In this document: piece by piece, positions 1 to 9,304 of the stretch
How the letters are laid out: the number at the start of each line of letters is the position of its first letter
How positions within the stretch are numbered: position 1 is the stretch's first letter
The notes under the pieces: generated by a model
What the model saw: the letters and a program-made list of their open reading frames with translations, nothing else
What the model was told of the DNA's origin: nothing
The model's database searches: none
NCBI GenBank assembly: GCA_900545715.1
Contig: URAJ01000008.1
Coordinates: 4,574-68,573 of the forward strand
Reading direction: 5' to 3'
From: an uncultured Opitutales bacterium
Lineage (GTDB): Bacteria; Verrucomicrobiota; Verrucomicrobiia; Opitutales; Intestinicryptomonadaceae
Length of the DNA: 64,000 nt
Made by a program: the position numbers and the translations under genes

Positions 1-896
1 TTGCCGCCGCGGTGCCCAAATTTAAGCTTGTATGTTTTTGCGCCTATCGCGTGCGTTATTACCTGGTGGCCAAAGCATATCCCGAATGTGGGCAGCTTTT
101 TGATTAGCTTTGAAACAGTTTCGTGCGCGTATTCAACGGCGGACGGGTCGCCGGGGCCGTTTGAAAGGAAGAGTCCCTGCGGCGCGAAATCGAGGATTTC
201 CTCGGCGGAGACGGATGCGGGAAATACTGTGACGTCAAAGCCGTGGAATGAAAGTTTGCGGAATATCGACGCCTTTGCTCCGAAATCTATGGCGGCGCAT
301 TTTAAAAGCGGATATTTTCTCTGGCTGTTGTAGAGGCTTGTGCCTTTTACGGTGAAGGGCTTTAAATCGGCTTCGGAGACGTCGTAGTGGTACGGCTTTT
401 TGCATGTGACTTGCTTTACGTAGTCAACTCCAACAAGCCCCTCCCAGCCGCGGGCTTTTGCCAATGCTTCTTCGGGGGATATCCCTTCGGTGGAAAGGCA
501 GGCTTTCAACGCGCCTGCGTCGCGGATTCTGCGGGTGATTGCGCGCGTATCGACACCGCTTATTGCGGGTATCGAATTGCTTTCCAAATAGTCTTGGAGC
601 GACATCTCGCTCCTCCAACTGCTGGCAACCGGGCTCGCTTCCCTCACGACAAAGCCGGCGACTTTTATTCCGTCCGACTCCTCATCCTCCTTATTGACTC
701 CGTAATTGCCTATCTCTACAGCCGTCATTGTCACTATTTGTCCGAAGTACGACGGGTCGGTTAAAACTTCCTGATAGCCGGTCATTGAGGTGTTGAATAC
801 CGCCTCTCCGACGACTGTTTTTTTTGCGCCGAAAGCGCGTCCAGTGAAGACGCTTCCGTCTTCCAATGCGAGTATTGCCGTAGCTTTGTGAGTCAT
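1..896 (-). CDS. carA: Carbamoyl-phosphate synthase small subunit (partial, C-terminus off the left edge)
   Basis: Glutaminase subunit of carbamoyl-phosphate synthetase: it hydrolyses glutamine and passes ammonia to CarB for pyrimidine and arginine synthesis. Reading leftward from an ATG at 894-896, the protein opens with MTHKATAILALEDGSVFTGR and continues through the conserved small-subunit segments NTSMTGYQEVLTDPSY, SGVDTRAITR and LSNGPGDP. It then reaches the class I amidotransferase nucleophile motif GICFGHQ and the following KLKFGHRG before the window ends. About 298 residues are present of a usual 360-380, so the catalytic His-Glu end is missing. No strong Shine-Dalgarno sequence is visible. 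It follows the lpxD terminator on the same strand and so probably has its own promoter in 899-1015. carB is not in the window. Confidence 0.96.
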   Translation of the reverse strand, partial: MTHKATAILALEDGSVFTGRAFGAKKTVVGEAVFNTSMTGYQEVLTDPSYFGQIVTMTAVEIGNYGVNKEDEESDGIKVAGFVVREASPVASSWRSEMSLQDYLESNSIPAISGVDTRAITRRIRDAGALKACLSTEGISPEEALAKARGWEGLVGVDYVKQVTCKKPYHYDVSEADLKPFTVKGTSLYNSQRKYPLLKCAAIDFGAKASIFRKLSFHGFDVTVFPASVSAEEILDFAPQGLFLSNGPGDPSAVEYAHETVSKLIKKLPTFGICFGHQVITHAIGAKTYKLKFGHRGG

Positions 897-1017
897 AAGT
901 GGATTTTCCCGAAAATAATGGACTTTCCCGCTTTTTTTACAAGTCTAATTTAGCGCAAGCTTCGGCCGGTATTTACATTTTTTATTTTAATTCCCGCTGC
1001 GCACTATTTCACGCGCC

Positions 1018-1044
1018 AAAAAAAGGCGGCCGAATGCCGCCTTT
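1018..1044 (-). terminator. Rho-independent terminator behind lpxD
   Basis: A perfect 9-bp stem (AAAGGCGGC / GCCGCCTTT) with a 5-nt loop. On the minus strand it is followed by a run of T. It closes the long minus-strand run that ends with lpxD and separates it from carA. Confidence 0.85.
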
Positions 1045-1175
1045 CTCTGGGTTGCCGCCGCTTTTTAGCCGCCGAAAAGCGGAAATTGCCGCGCCTTTTT
1101 ATGTGGGCTGCGCACTTCTAAAATTTAAACCATTTCACTAAGGTAAAAACTTCCGAAGGCGCCGCCGCCCGGAAA

Positions 1176-2240
1176 TCAATGGCTGCCGCGCGAAGATCCG
1201 AACGTCTTCTTTGATATTCCGAGGTGCTTTTCGAGGTCTTTTACCCTGTCGAATAGTTCGGCGAGATGGCCTATTAGAATTTCCGTCTTGTGGGCTTTGA
1301 GGTATGGGCGGGGCGGGGTGCCGCGCATATACGACTTGGGCGGTATGTCGCCGTTTACTCCGCTCTGGCCGCCTATCATTGCGCCGTCGCCGATATGCAA
1401 GTGCCCGGCGACTCCGACTTGACCGCCGAGAACTGCATAATTTCCGATTTTTGTGCTTCCGGAAATGCCGACTTGCGAAACGAGCAGCGCCCCTTTGCCG
1501 ATTTCGACATTGTGCGCAATCTGCACGAGGTTGTCAACTTTTGTCCCTTCGCCGACTATCGTCTTGTCGAAGCGCGCCCTGTCAATGCAAGTGTTCGCCC
1601 CGATTTCAACATTGTCGCCGACGACAACTTTGCCAACTTGCGGAATTTTGACGTGCACGCCGTTTACAAATTCGTACCCGTACCCGTCCGAGCCTATCAC
1701 AGCGCCGGGTTGCAGGCGGGCGTTTTCGCCTATTTCGCAATAGTCCATAACTACGGAATTTGGCATAAGAAAGGCTTTGCGGCCTATCTTTACGAACCGC
1801 CCAACATAGTTGTTGCCCTGTATCACTGCGCCGTCTGCAATTTGCGCGCCTTCGCACACCGTGACATTTGGTCCGATAAATACGTTTTCGCCGATTTTTG
1901 CCGTTTCGGAAATTACGGCGGACGGGTGTATTGAGGGCTTTATTTCCGGCCACAAAACTTTTTCTACCATTGCCCCGATTTTTGCGAGTTCCGCTGAGGG
2001 ATTGTCAACCCGCACGACAACGGAGTTCTTTGGGAGTTCTCCGGTGTAGTTACGCGGAAGCAGTATTGCGCCGGCATTGGTTGACGAGACGAGATGCGCG
2101 TACTTTTTATTCCCGAGGAAAGTGAGGTCTGAGGGGGTTGCCTTGTCGATGGCGGCTATGGCGGACAGCTCTACCGAGTCGTCTCCGCAGACTTCGGGGT
2201 TGTCGAAAAGTTTCAGGATTTCTTTCAGTGGATATTTCAT
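1176..2240 (-). CDS. lpxD: UDP-3-O-acylglucosamine N-acyltransferase LpxD
   Basis: Third step of lipid A synthesis: it transfers a 3-hydroxyacyl chain from acyl-ACP to UDP-3-O-acyl-glucosamine in the cytoplasm. The protein has 354 residues, a normal length. Residues about 20-100 form the uridine-binding N-terminal domain. Residues about 105-310 are left-handed beta-helix hexapeptide repeats containing the LpxD signature GSDGYGYEF (183-191) and the catalytic-histidine motif IAHN (His243). The C-terminal helical tail (about 315-345) matches the acyl-carrier-binding extension. Its presence implies an outer membrane with lipid A. It starts 1 bp after the HD phosphodiesterase stop, so it is translated as the last gene of that run. 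Confidence 0.97.
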   Translation of the reverse strand: MKYPLKEILKLFDNPEVCGDDSVELSAIAAIDKATPSDLTFLGNKKYAHLVSSTNAGAILLPRNYTGELPKNSVVVRVDNPSAELAKIGAMVEKVLWPEIKPSIHPSAVISETAKIGENVFIGPNVTVCEGAQIADGAVIQGNNYVGRFVKIGRKAFLMPNSVVMDYCEIGENARLQPGAVIGSDGYGYEFVNGVHVKIPQVGKVVVGDNVEIGANTCIDRARFDKTIVGEGTKVDNLVQIAHNVEIGKGALLVSQVGISGSTKIGNYAVLGGQVGVAGHLHIGDGAMIGGQSGVNGDIPPKSYMRGTPPRPYLKAHKTEILIGHLAELFDRVKDLEKHLGISKKTFGSSRGSH

Positions 2241-2241
2241 A

Positions 2242-4560
2242 TTATTTTTTTGCGTTGTTGTATTCCACGCGCGTATGCAGCATGTTCATCATTGTAAAGA
2301 CGAAGCTTTGTTTGATTTTTGAAATCTGTTTTATGGTAATGGGGCAGGAATCGAGCTGGCCGTCGTCTATCTTTGATTTTACTATCGCGTTGACGAGCTC
2401 CGTAATTCCGTGCTGTGTCACGCGCTTTAACGAGCGCGAAGCGGCTTCGCAAGAGTCTGCGAGCATTATGATTGCGTTTTCAACCGTTTGCGGCTTTACA
2501 CCTTCGTGCCTGTATGTGCTTTCGTCGATGCCTGCGTCGCGCAGCGCTTGGAGAGGGTCCGAGACGTTTTGGGCTTCGGCGAGCTTGACGGCCTTGTTGT
2601 AAAAATAGGAGATTATGGACGTTCCGTGGTGCTGCTTGATTGCGTCGATTACCTGCGGGGGCATTTTTGCGATTCTCGCGAGCTCTACGCCCTCCTTTAT
2701 ATGGTTTTTAATTATCAGCGCACTCATAGACGGGTTTTGGTCGTCGTGCGGATTTTTGCCGCCGCCCTGGTTTTCGGAAAAGAATTCCGGCTTAATGATT
2801 TTCCCGATATCGTGGTAGAGCGCGCCTATTCTGCAAACCATCGGATTTGCCGATACGGCAACCGCCGCGTGTTCTGCGAGGAACGACACCATTACGCTGT
2901 GGTGGTAGGTTCCGGGGGCCTCTATTTGAAGGCGCCTTAGCAGGGGATTATTGAAGTCTGTGTACTCTATGAGCGCGATATTCGAGTATCTGCCGAAAAT
3001 CTTTTCCACTATCGGCAATATCACTGTTGCGAATACGCCCGTCAAGCTTCCTGCTATGACAGCAAGCAGCGCTTGCCTCCAAGCTATGCTTATTGGAACG
3101 CCGTTTGCCGTGCTTATTATGAAAGAGAAGAACGCGAGGAACATTCCGTATATAACGCCGCCGAAAATTACGCGCGAGCGGCTGTGCGCGCCGTCGCAGA
3201 AGTAGATTGCAACGAGCGCCGCCGCGAGGAAGAGGACGAATATCACAATGCTTTCGCCAATCATCATTGTCGTTAGGGCGGCTATGAGAATCGCCATCAC
3301 AAACCCCGTGTACGAGCCGAACAGCAAAACCTGTATAATCGGTCCGAGCATAATTGGGGTTCCGTACGCAAAAATTTGCAGGAATGTCGTGTTTGTGTCG
3401 AAGTATTCTGCGTTGCTTAGGTGGATTATAAACCGCTCCATCGCGAGGTTGAGAATCAGCAGGGCGGAGAATATTAAGACGGTGCGCGGCTTTTTATTTT
3501 TTTGGGTTTTGCTGATTACAAAAAACAGGGCGGCGGCCGACACGAGCAACAGCGAGACAATGTAGTCGATGTACCTGAAAGCGTTTGCCTGTGCCCCTGA
3601 ATCGCGGCGCTTTGCAAGCTCGCTTTTATACGCCCTAAGTTTTTCCTGCATAATCGGGGTGGGGGTCGAGGAGGCGTCGAGGAGGGTTTCGCCCTCGCGG
3701 ACTTTTACGACTACCGGCTGGATTGCGTTTCTCGCCTTTTCCCGAAGGTCTTTCGTCTTTTGTTCGTCAAATGTTATATTGGGGTTTATCTCCTGGACAA
3801 ACGTGCGGTACACGGCAAGCGCCATTGCTTCGGATACCCCCATATTTTTAAGTTTGTCTAACAGCTCTGCGCGCGCGGTGGTTTCGCTGGCGGCCTGCGG
3901 GGTATTTGCAGGCGATACTCCTTGAATGCCAGCGGGCTGGGCGTCGACTTTTATTTCTCCGGAAAAAATCTTGTCGCCGTCGGCGTAAATACCCTGTTTC
4001 AGGACGACTTTAAGGGCGAAGGCGACGTGGCTGAAAATATTTTTGCAGTTTTTTGCGGTGGTGTTTGCGAAAAATACCTTTATGTCGTCAGGATTTACCG
4101 TGAGTTTTGCCACATTTTTTAGCTGTGAGGAGAGGCTTTCGCAAATTTCGTCGGCCTCCTCGGGCGAGCTTTCTTCAAATTCGTCGCGCCGCTCGTTTAG
4201 CAGCGAAACTAATGTGTCTATGGCGCTCTGAGCCCTCACTATCGAATCGGCGTCTATTTTGTAGAAGGGCGGTATTCTCTCTGCGATTTGATTGCGCTTG
4301 GCCTGCGTTTGGTATTCGCTTACATATGAGAACTCGAACGGCGACACGAGATATACCTGCGCGACTTTGTTTGAGAACACTTGCGGGACGACCGGAGACT
4401 TATATGCAAAGCATATGAAATAGACTGCAAACGACATCGCAAACACTGCTGCGACAGTCGCCCAAAGTTTCCATTTCTTCCGGACGTTGGATATTTTGTC
4501 CGGTTCTTCCAGCTTTCTTCTGGCGCGTTCCGTCCTATATTTTTTAATATGGTTGAACAT
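2242..4560 (-). CDS. 7TM-HD domain phosphodiesterase (PgpH/YqfF family)
   Basis: Member of the 7TMR-HD family, whose Listeria member PgpH hydrolyses cyclic di-AMP; that substrate is inferred here by family. The 772 residues contain one membrane segment (about 33-53) and a large extracytoplasmic 7TMR-HDED region (about 60-330). A cluster of membrane helices follows (about 331-520), then a cytoplasmic HD domain with THxx-type TYHHS at 551-555 and GALYHDIGK around His583-Asp584. The start overlaps the end of phoH by 17 bp, and phoH followed by this family is a widely conserved pair. ybeY, which usually follows in Firmicutes, is not present; lpxD takes that place. Confidence 0.93.
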   Translation of the reverse strand: MFNHIKKYRTERARRKLEEPDKISNVRKKWKLWATVAAVFAMSFAVYFICFAYKSPVVPQVFSNKVAQVYLVSPFEFSYVSEYQTQAKRNQIAERIPPFYKIDADSIVRAQSAIDTLVSLLNERRDEFEESSPEEADEICESLSSQLKNVAKLTVNPDDIKVFFANTTAKNCKNIFSHVAFALKVVLKQGIYADGDKIFSGEIKVDAQPAGIQGVSPANTPQAASETTARAELLDKLKNMGVSEAMALAVYRTFVQEINPNITFDEQKTKDLREKARNAIQPVVVKVREGETLLDASSTPTPIMQEKLRAYKSELAKRRDSGAQANAFRYIDYIVSLLLVSAAALFFVISKTQKNKKPRTVLIFSALLILNLAMERFIIHLSNAEYFDTNTTFLQIFAYGTPIMLGPIIQVLLFGSYTGFVMAILIAALTTMMIGESIVIFVLFLAAALVAIYFCDGAHSRSRVIFGGVIYGMFLAFFSFIISTANGVPISIAWRQALLAVIAGSLTGVFATVILPIVEKIFGRYSNIALIEYTDFNNPLLRRLQIEAPGTYHHSVMVSFLAEHAAVAVSANPMVCRIGALYHDIGKIIKPEFFSENQGGGKNPHDDQNPSMSALIIKNHIKEGVELARIAKMPPQVIDAIKQHHGTSIISYFYNKAVKLAEAQNVSDPLQALRDAGIDESTYRHEGVKPQTVENAIIMLADSCEAASRSLKRVTQHGITELVNAIVKSKIDDGQLDSCPITIKQISKIKQSFVFTMMNMLHTRVEYNNAKK

Positions 4561-5524
4561 CTGAAATATTTTTTCGGTTTGTTTCGTAGGCGTTCACTAT
4601 TTTTGTGACGAGCGGATGCCTCACAACGTCGGAGGAATCGAATCTAAACTGGGAGATGCCGTCTATGTCTCTTAAAATTTTTACGGCCTCGCGCAGGCCT
4701 GATTTTTTATGGCGCGGCAGGTCTGTCTGCGTGATGTCGCCGGTGACAGCCATTCGGGAGCCTTCCCCGAGGCGCGTTAGGAACATCATCATTTGCTCGG
4801 GCGTAGTGTTTTGGGCTTCGTCGAGTATCACAAAGGCGTTTTGAAGGGTGCGCCCGCGCATGTATGCAAGGGGCGCGATTTCTATAATTCTGCGCTCCGT
4901 CAGCTTTTGGGATTCCTCCGCGCCGAGCATATCGTATATTGCGTCGTATAGCGGGCGGAGGTAGGGAAGGAGCTTTTCCTGCAAGTCGCCGGGCAGGAAG
5001 CCGAGAGCCTCCCCGGCCTCGACTGCGGGGCGGGTTAGGACTATCCTCTCAACTTTTTTGTCTTGCAGCATTTTAAGCGCCCAGGCTGTTGCCAAATACG
5101 TCTTGCCGGTCCCCGCCGGGCCAATCCCGAAAACTATTTCCGAGCTTTTAAAGAGGTCGAGGTATTTTTTTTGGCTTACGTTTTTGGGAACAATGCTTTT
5201 GCGCTTGAGGTTTACGACAACGGGATTTTCAAAGACGGCTGTAATTTCGCCAAGCTTTCCGTCGGCGACTCTCGCAAGCATATTTCTAAAATCGAAGGAA
5301 TTGATTCTTATGCCCTGCGAGCGGGCCGAACCGAGGATTTTAAAGAATTCAAAAGCTGTATCTACCTTCTTTTTCGGGCCTTCGATTTTCATCCAGCCCT
5401 CGCGCGATACGATTTGAACTGACAGCTTTTCCTCCGCGAGCGCGAGATTTTCTGGGCGGTTTCCGTAAGTTTCGGCGAGCTTTTGTGCGCTTTCAAAAGT
5501 CAGAATTTTTTCGACGGACGGCAT
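4544..5524 (-). CDS. phoH: PhoH-like ATPase
   Basis: PhoH/YbeZ-type P-loop ATPase, associated in the family with RNA metabolism and ribosome maturation. It has 326 residues. An N-terminal KH-like region (about 1-115) precedes the ATPase core, with Walker A GPAGTGKT at 135-142, Walker B VILDEAQN around Asp235-Glu236, and the conserved TRPAVEAGE and GDITQTDLP motifs. It begins 2 bp after the HIT gene stop and overlaps the next gene by 17 bp, so it is inside a translationally coupled run. Confidence 0.95.
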   Translation of the reverse strand: MPSVEKILTFESAQKLAETYGNRPENLALAEEKLSVQIVSREGWMKIEGPKKKVDTAFEFFKILGSARSQGIRINSFDFRNMLARVADGKLGEITAVFENPVVVNLKRKSIVPKNVSQKKYLDLFKSSEIVFGIGPAGTGKTYLATAWALKMLQDKKVERIVLTRPAVEAGEALGFLPGDLQEKLLPYLRPLYDAIYDMLGAEESQKLTERRIIEIAPLAYMRGRTLQNAFVILDEAQNTTPEQMMMFLTRLGEGSRMAVTGDITQTDLPRHKKSGLREAVKILRDIDGISQFRFDSSDVVRHPLVTKIVNAYETNRKNISDVQPY

Positions 5525-5526
5525 TG

Positions 5527-6039
5527 TTATATTTTATCGGCAAATTTTTTCAGCTTTATCCACAGAGTGTCGAGCGATTGCGGAAGCACGCGCGTGTCGG
5601 ATATGACGGGCATAAAGTTTGTGTCGCCGTCCCACCTCGGCACCACATGGCAGTGCAAGTGCTGCGGAATGCCTGCGCCCGCCTTCGCGCCAAGATTGAA
5701 GCCTATGTTGAAGGCATCCGGGTTGAGGGCTTCGCGCAGAATGCGTTTGGCGCGTATTATGGAGTCAAAAAACTCCGTTTTTTCGTCGCCTTCAAGCAAT
5801 TCTATGTCGCCTATTTCCCGCAGCGGAAGAACGAGCAGATGCCCGCAGTTGTACGGAAATTTATTCATCACTATAAAAGAGTACTTGCCTTTCCAGAGTA
5901 TATGGAATTTGGCGAAGTCGTCGGACTTCGCCATTTCGATAAACGGGTTTCCCCCGCTCTTGCCGGTGTCGTCGCGCGGTTTGGGCGCCTCTATATACGG
6001 CATGCGCCAATATGAATGTAGCCTCTGCATATTATTCAC
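5527..6039 (-). CDS. HIT family nucleotide hydrolase/phosphorylase
   Basis: Histidine-triad protein of 170 residues. The triad is complete: QHLHCHVVPRW with His127, His129 and His131. The preceding region (CGHLLVLPLREIGDIELL) resembles the diadenosine tetraphosphate phosphorylase-like branch rather than short HinT. Likely activity is on AMP-linked or dinucleoside polyphosphate substrates; the exact substrate is not readable. A second ATG lies three codons in, so the start is uncertain by a few residues. It sits 47 bp after the ABC ATPase and 2 bp before phoH. Confidence 0.92.
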   Translation of the reverse strand: MNNMQRLHSYWRMPYIEAPKPRDDTGKSGGNPFIEMAKSDDFAKFHILWKGKYSFIVMNKFPYNCGHLLVLPLREIGDIELLEGDEKTEFFDSIIRAKRILREALNPDAFNIGFNLGAKAGAGIPQHLHCHVVPRWDGDTNFMPVISDTRVLPQSLDTLWIKLKKFADKI

Positions 6040-6086
6040 ACTCTATAAAGAACCATATCGGCGGGTTTTTGTCAACTGTTTGAATT

Positions 6087-6875
6087 TTACGCAAATTTGG
6101 GGAATCTTGCGGTTTTGCCAAAGGGGGAGTCGAAGACTTCGCATCGGTGGGAATAAGCGGCCGACAGATTTTCGCCGGAGAGTGCGTCTTCGGTCTTGCC
6201 TGAGGCGTATATTTTGCCCTGCTTTAAGAGTATCGCGCGCCCGCAATAGTCGAATGCGAGGTTCGGGTCGTGGAGAACGGCAACGACGCATGCGCCTTTC
6301 TCGGCGGCGGAGGCTGCAGCTTTCATCGCAGAGTGAGCTGCGCGCGGGTCGAGCGAGGCGGCGGGCTCGTCGAGCAGAAGCGCCTTGCCTTGCGGGGCGT
6401 TCCCAAGCTGGCAAAGGGCGCGCGCAAGCTGGGTTCTCCGCTTTTCGCCTCCGGAAAGCCGGGAGTATATCCTGTTTTCAAATCCCTCTAAGTCGGCTGC
6501 CGCGAGAGCTTCGCTTACTGTTTCGGGTCGGGCTTGCGCGCCGAATAGGCCCCCTGAAAATCCGCCCATTCCAACTATTTGCCCGACAGTATATTCAAAA
6601 TCGAGCGTGCATTCCTGTTCGAGCACCGCGCGCTTTGTGGCAAGCTCGCGCGCGCCAAAATTTTTTATGTTTTGGCCGCCGTAAGTAATTTCGCCAAAGC
6701 ACGGGGCGAGCCATCCGCTGAGCAGTTTTAAAAGAGTCGATTTCCCCGCGCCGTTTGCGCCGAGAATCGCGGTGAATTCTCCGTCGCCAAATTTTGCGCA
6801 GATTTCCGACAGCGCTTGGCGGCCGCCGTACGAGAAGGAAATGTTTTTTGCCTCAATCATTGTCGGATTTCCCAC
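6087..6875 (-). CDS. Iron/heme/cobalamin-type ABC transporter ATP-binding protein
   Basis: ATPase of a FecCD/BtuCD/HmuUV-type importer, 262 residues. Walker A GANGAGKST begins at 39, the signature LSGGEKRR at 140, Walker B LLLDEP at 167, and the switch histidine is His202. The overall pattern, with a short insert between Walker A and the signature, fits the heme/iron-chelate branch (HmuV-like). As written it overlaps the permease by 23 bp. An internal ATG at 6860 (MIEAKNISFSYGG) would give an 8-bp overlap and is an equally good start. No periplasmic binding protein gene is adjacent, so the ligand cannot be named. Confidence 0.9.
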   Translation of the reverse strand: MGNPTMIEAKNISFSYGGRQALSEICAKFGDGEFTAILGANGAGKSTLLKLLSGWLAPCFGEITYGGQNIKNFGARELATKRAVLEQECTLDFEYTVGQIVGMGGFSGGLFGAQARPETVSEALAAADLEGFENRIYSRLSGGEKRRTQLARALCQLGNAPQGKALLLDEPAASLDPRAAHSAMKAAASAAEKGACVVAVLHDPNLAFDYCGRAILLKQGKIYASGKTEDALSGENLSAAYSHRCEVFDSPFGKTARFPKFA

Positions 6876-7860
6876 GGCGCTTCAACAGCGCAAGAAAAAA
6901 CGGAGCGCCCAAAAATGCCGTCACGACGCCTATCGGAACAGGGTCGGCGGGCGACCACAGGCGGGCGGCAGTGTCGGCGAGCACGAGAAGCGTAGCTCCC
7001 CCAATCGCCGATAGCGGCAGTAGTATCCGGTTGTCTGGGCCGGCGGCGGACCTTATTATGTGTGGGACGACAAGCCCTACAAACCCAATAATTCCGCAAA
7101 TTGCTACGCTCGCGGACGTCGCGAGAGCCGCGGCTCCCCCTGCGGCGAGCCAAATTGCGCGGATATTTGCGCCCGAGTGGAAAGCCTGCTGGCGTCCGAG
7201 CGCCATCAAGTTTAGCGCGTTTGCGAAAATTGCCATTGCAGCGCACGCGACAGCCATTGCGCAAGCGGCGGCGGCAATCTCGCCCCAGCCGCACCTGTCG
7301 AGCGAGCCGAGCGACCAGAATACATATCCTCTAAGTCCCACGTCGCGCGCGGAGTACATAAAAAATCCGACGAGCGCCCCGCAAAAGGCGTTTACCGCAA
7401 TTCCCGACAAAAGCGTAGAAAACGCGGAGACCCTTCCGCCGAATGAGCCGAGTTTGTACACGGCAAACGCCGCTGCGAGCCCCCCGATAAGCGCGCACGA
7501 TTCGAGCGCGAACGGGTACGCGAAAAACGACATCGCCACAACCGCTCCGAGCGCCGCCCCCGAGGACACGCCGAGTATGGACGGGTCGGCGAGCGGATTT
7601 CTAAAAAGGCTCTGCATGCAGCAGCCCGCCATTGCAAGGCACGCACCGGATAGAATGCCGGCGGCGAGGCGGGGCAGGCGTATTTGAACCAATATCAGCT
7701 TTGCGGATTCTTCCGGCGAGCCAAAAACGCAGTCGCACAGCCCCGCGAAGTCAAAAGCGCCGTTTGAACATGATAAAGACGCCGCTGTGGACGCAAAAAA
7801 AAGCAAAACCAAAAAAGCCGAAACCAGCGCGACTTTTCCGGTTTTATGAGACATTGCCAT
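6853..7860 (-). CDS. FecCD-family ABC transporter permease
   Basis: Inner-membrane permease of 335 residues for iron-siderophore, heme or cobalamin uptake. It has the family landmarks: LPRLAAGILSGACLAMAGCC, then FRNPLADPSILGVSSGAALG (the cytoplasmic loop that contacts the ATPase), and IGFVGLVVPHIIR near the C-terminus. About nine or ten hydrophobic segments are visible. It starts 8 bp after infA, an unusual neighbour, and overlaps the ATPase gene. The substrate-binding protein and outer-membrane receptor are not in the window. Confidence 0.93.
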   Translation of the reverse strand: MAMSHKTGKVALVSAFLVLLFFASTAASLSCSNGAFDFAGLCDCVFGSPEESAKLILVQIRLPRLAAGILSGACLAMAGCCMQSLFRNPLADPSILGVSSGAALGAVVAMSFFAYPFALESCALIGGLAAAFAVYKLGSFGGRVSAFSTLLSGIAVNAFCGALVGFFMYSARDVGLRGYVFWSLGSLDRCGWGEIAAAACAMAVACAAMAIFANALNLMALGRQQAFHSGANIRAIWLAAGGAAALATSASVAICGIIGFVGLVVPHIIRSAAGPDNRILLPLSAIGGATLLVLADTAARLWSPADPVPIGVVTAFLGAPFFLALLKRRGKSDND

Positions 7861-7868
7861 TGTTTGGA

Positions 7869-8132
7869 TTAGTGGCGCGGGCCGAAGCTTCTTCTGGGGA
7901 CCGGCCTCGGGGCGTCGTTGTTTTTTAGCCTATAAACGATGCGCGCTTTTTCGATGTCTTGCGGGGTCATTTCCATTTTGACCCTGTCGCCCACCGTGAG
8001 CTTTATAAAATTCTTGCGGAGCTTGCCCGAGATGTGGGCGAGCACCTGGTGACCATTGAGTATCTCCACCCGAAACATAGTGCCGGGCAGAACGGCTACG
8101 ACTTTTCCTTCGACTTCTACGGAATCTGACAT
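7869..8132 (-). CDS. infA: Translation initiation factor IF-1
   Basis: Small OB-fold factor that binds the ribosomal A site during initiation. The protein is 87 residues, starting at MSDSVEVEGKVV. The conserved core is intact: TMFRVEILNGHQVLAHISGK, then RKNFIKLTVGDRVKMEMTP and RIVYRLKN. A short basic tail rich in Pro and Arg (about 75-87) extends beyond the usual 72 residues. The ATG at 8132 was chosen because it matches the family N-terminus and because the sequence further upstream holds the divergent tadA promoter. It heads a minus-strand run containing an ABC transporter. Confidence 0.96.
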   Translation of the reverse strand: MSDSVEVEGKVVAVLPGTMFRVEILNGHQVLAHISGKLRKNFIKLTVGDRVKMEMTPQDIEKARIVYRLKNNDAPRPVPRRSFGPRH

Positions 8133-8158
8133 GCTTTGTTTGTTTTGCAGTATGAAAG

Positions 8159-8187
8159 TTGACAATTTGTGTTTATATGATTCTATT
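8159..8187 (+). promoter_or_regulatory. Probable sigma-70 type promoter of tadA
   Basis: A perfect -35 hexamer TTGACA (8159-8164) and a weaker -10 TCTATT (8182-8187) are separated by 17 bp, which places the start of transcription near 8194, 10 bp before the tadA ATG at 8204. The TTG in the -35 box could be misread as a start codon of the same frame. Confidence 0.5.
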
Positions 8188-8203
8188 AGTCAACATTAAA
8201 ATA

Positions 8204-8827
8204 ATGGAAAACTTTAAAAATTGCGATACACGCGCGGACTTTGGCGATTCCGAATATTCCGGATTGTTATCGGCGCCGCGCAAGAGCTTCCCGGAATGCC
8301 CTTTCGAGCCGATGCGCCCGTCATACTTGAACCGCGGCGACGAATTTTTTATGAAGCTTGCGTACAATCAAGCGTTGAAGGCGTGGAGTTGCGGGGAGGT
8401 CCCGATTGGGGTTGTCATAGAATTAGGCGGGGAAGTTGTGGCGCAGGCGCACAATTCTGTCGAAAGCTCTCGCGACCCGACTGCGCACGCCGAGATTATA
8501 GCAATCACCCAGGCCGCCGCCAAGTGCGAAGATTGGAGGCTTTCCGGAGCGACTTTGTATGTGACAAAAGAGCCTTGCCCGATGTGCGCCGGCGCCTGCG
8601 TAATGAGCCGCTTAAAGAGAGTCGTCTATGCGGTTTCCGATCCTAAAATGGGCTTTTTGGGGGGAGCTATGAAATTCCACGATCTTCCGACTCTCAACCA
8701 TTCTTTGATTGTTAATAGCGGCGTTCTCGAAGAGGATTGCGCACGGTTGTTGAAGACTTTTTTTTCGTTGAAGCGGGCGATTTCAAAAAGCGCAAAAGCC
8801 TCTTCTTCTCAAAGCGGCGCGGAATAA
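8204..8827 (+). CDS. tadA: tRNA-specific adenosine deaminase TadA
   Basis: Zinc deaminase that converts adenosine 34 to inosine in tRNA-Arg(ACG). From the ATG at 8204 it has 207 residues. The deaminase fold begins at DEFFMKLAYNQALKA (about residue 46). Zinc and proton-shuttle residues are seen in AHAE (His95, Glu97) and PCPMCAG (Cys125, Cys128), and AMKFHDLPTLNH follows. The first ~45 residues are an extension not typical of TadA, so an ATG at 8312 is an alternative start. I prefer 8204 because a promoter lies just upstream. It diverges from infA. Confidence 0.93.
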   Translation: MENFKNCDTRADFGDSEYSGLLSAPRKSFPECPFEPMRPSYLNRGDEFFMKLAYNQALKAWSCGEVPIGVVIELGGEVVAQAHNSVESSRDPTAHAEIIAITQAAAKCEDWRLSGATLYVTKEPCPMCAGACVMSRLKRVVYAVSDPKMGFLGGAMKFHDLPTLNHSLIVNSGVLEEDCARLLKTFFSLKRAISKSAKASSSQSGAE

Positions 8828-9223
8828 CTTTAAAATTAAAACTTTAAAATTTTTCCGTCGCATCCATCCGAATTGATATACATTCGCCGCGCAAATTTTT
8901 TTTGTTGTCGGCGGGCGGGGGGATTGCTTGATGCAATATTTTAAATTTTAGAGTTATTTTGTACGGAAAATTTTTTTCCAAAAAATCCTTTATTCACTGC
9001 GGCATTTCGGGAGGATTCAAATTGCCGTTTATAGAAATGCAATGCCGTTAGTTGGATAATATTTGAAACTGAAAAAATTTAGGTTTTAGCGCAAAAAAAT
9101 TTTTATACTTTGGGACGGCGTAGGGGGATTTTTGTTTTGCGCGGGAATACAGAAGTTTTTTTGACGCCCAAGAAGGGTATAATATTTTTTAATTGCGTGA
9201 CTTTTTTTAATTGCGGGATTTCT
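8828..9223. other. AT-rich gene-free stretch after tadA
   Basis: No credible gene or RNA was found. The stretch has many A/T runs and a short direct repeat (TTTTTTAATTGCG, near 9185 and 9205). No convincing terminator hairpin for tadA was found. Confidence 0.5.
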
Positions 9224-9304
9224 GTATCGGCGGGCGCGTAGCGCGCAATTTTGGCGCGCCGCGCGTATCGGCACCGCGTAGCGCGCAAGGTCAGCGCGCG
9301 TCTT
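9224..9304. repeat. Two-copy 41-bp tandem repeat with GTAGCGCGCAA core
   Basis: GTATCGGC occurs at 9224 and again at 9265, each followed by a GC-rich stretch containing GCGTAGCGCGCAA. The second copy runs into the 3' end of the minus-strand gene that stops at 9291, so the last codons of that gene lie inside the repeat. The same core, in reverse complement, recurs at 31907-32034. Confidence 0.7.

Noticed and set aside
1290..1934. 214-codon plus-strand frame opposite lpxD
   Set aside because: Antisense shadow of lpxD, whose identity is certain.
5553..5563. Exact DnaA box TTATCCACA inside the HIT gene (and TGTGGATAA at about 17199)
   Set aside because: Single copies inside coding sequence, expected by chance; not clustered.
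5483..6688. 401-codon plus-strand frame across HIT and ABC ATPase genes
   Set aside because: Antisense to two well-supported genes; Arg-rich nonsense sequence.
8159..8203. TTG start for tadA giving a longer protein
   Set aside because: The TTG is part of a TTGACA -35 box and the added residues are unlike TadA.
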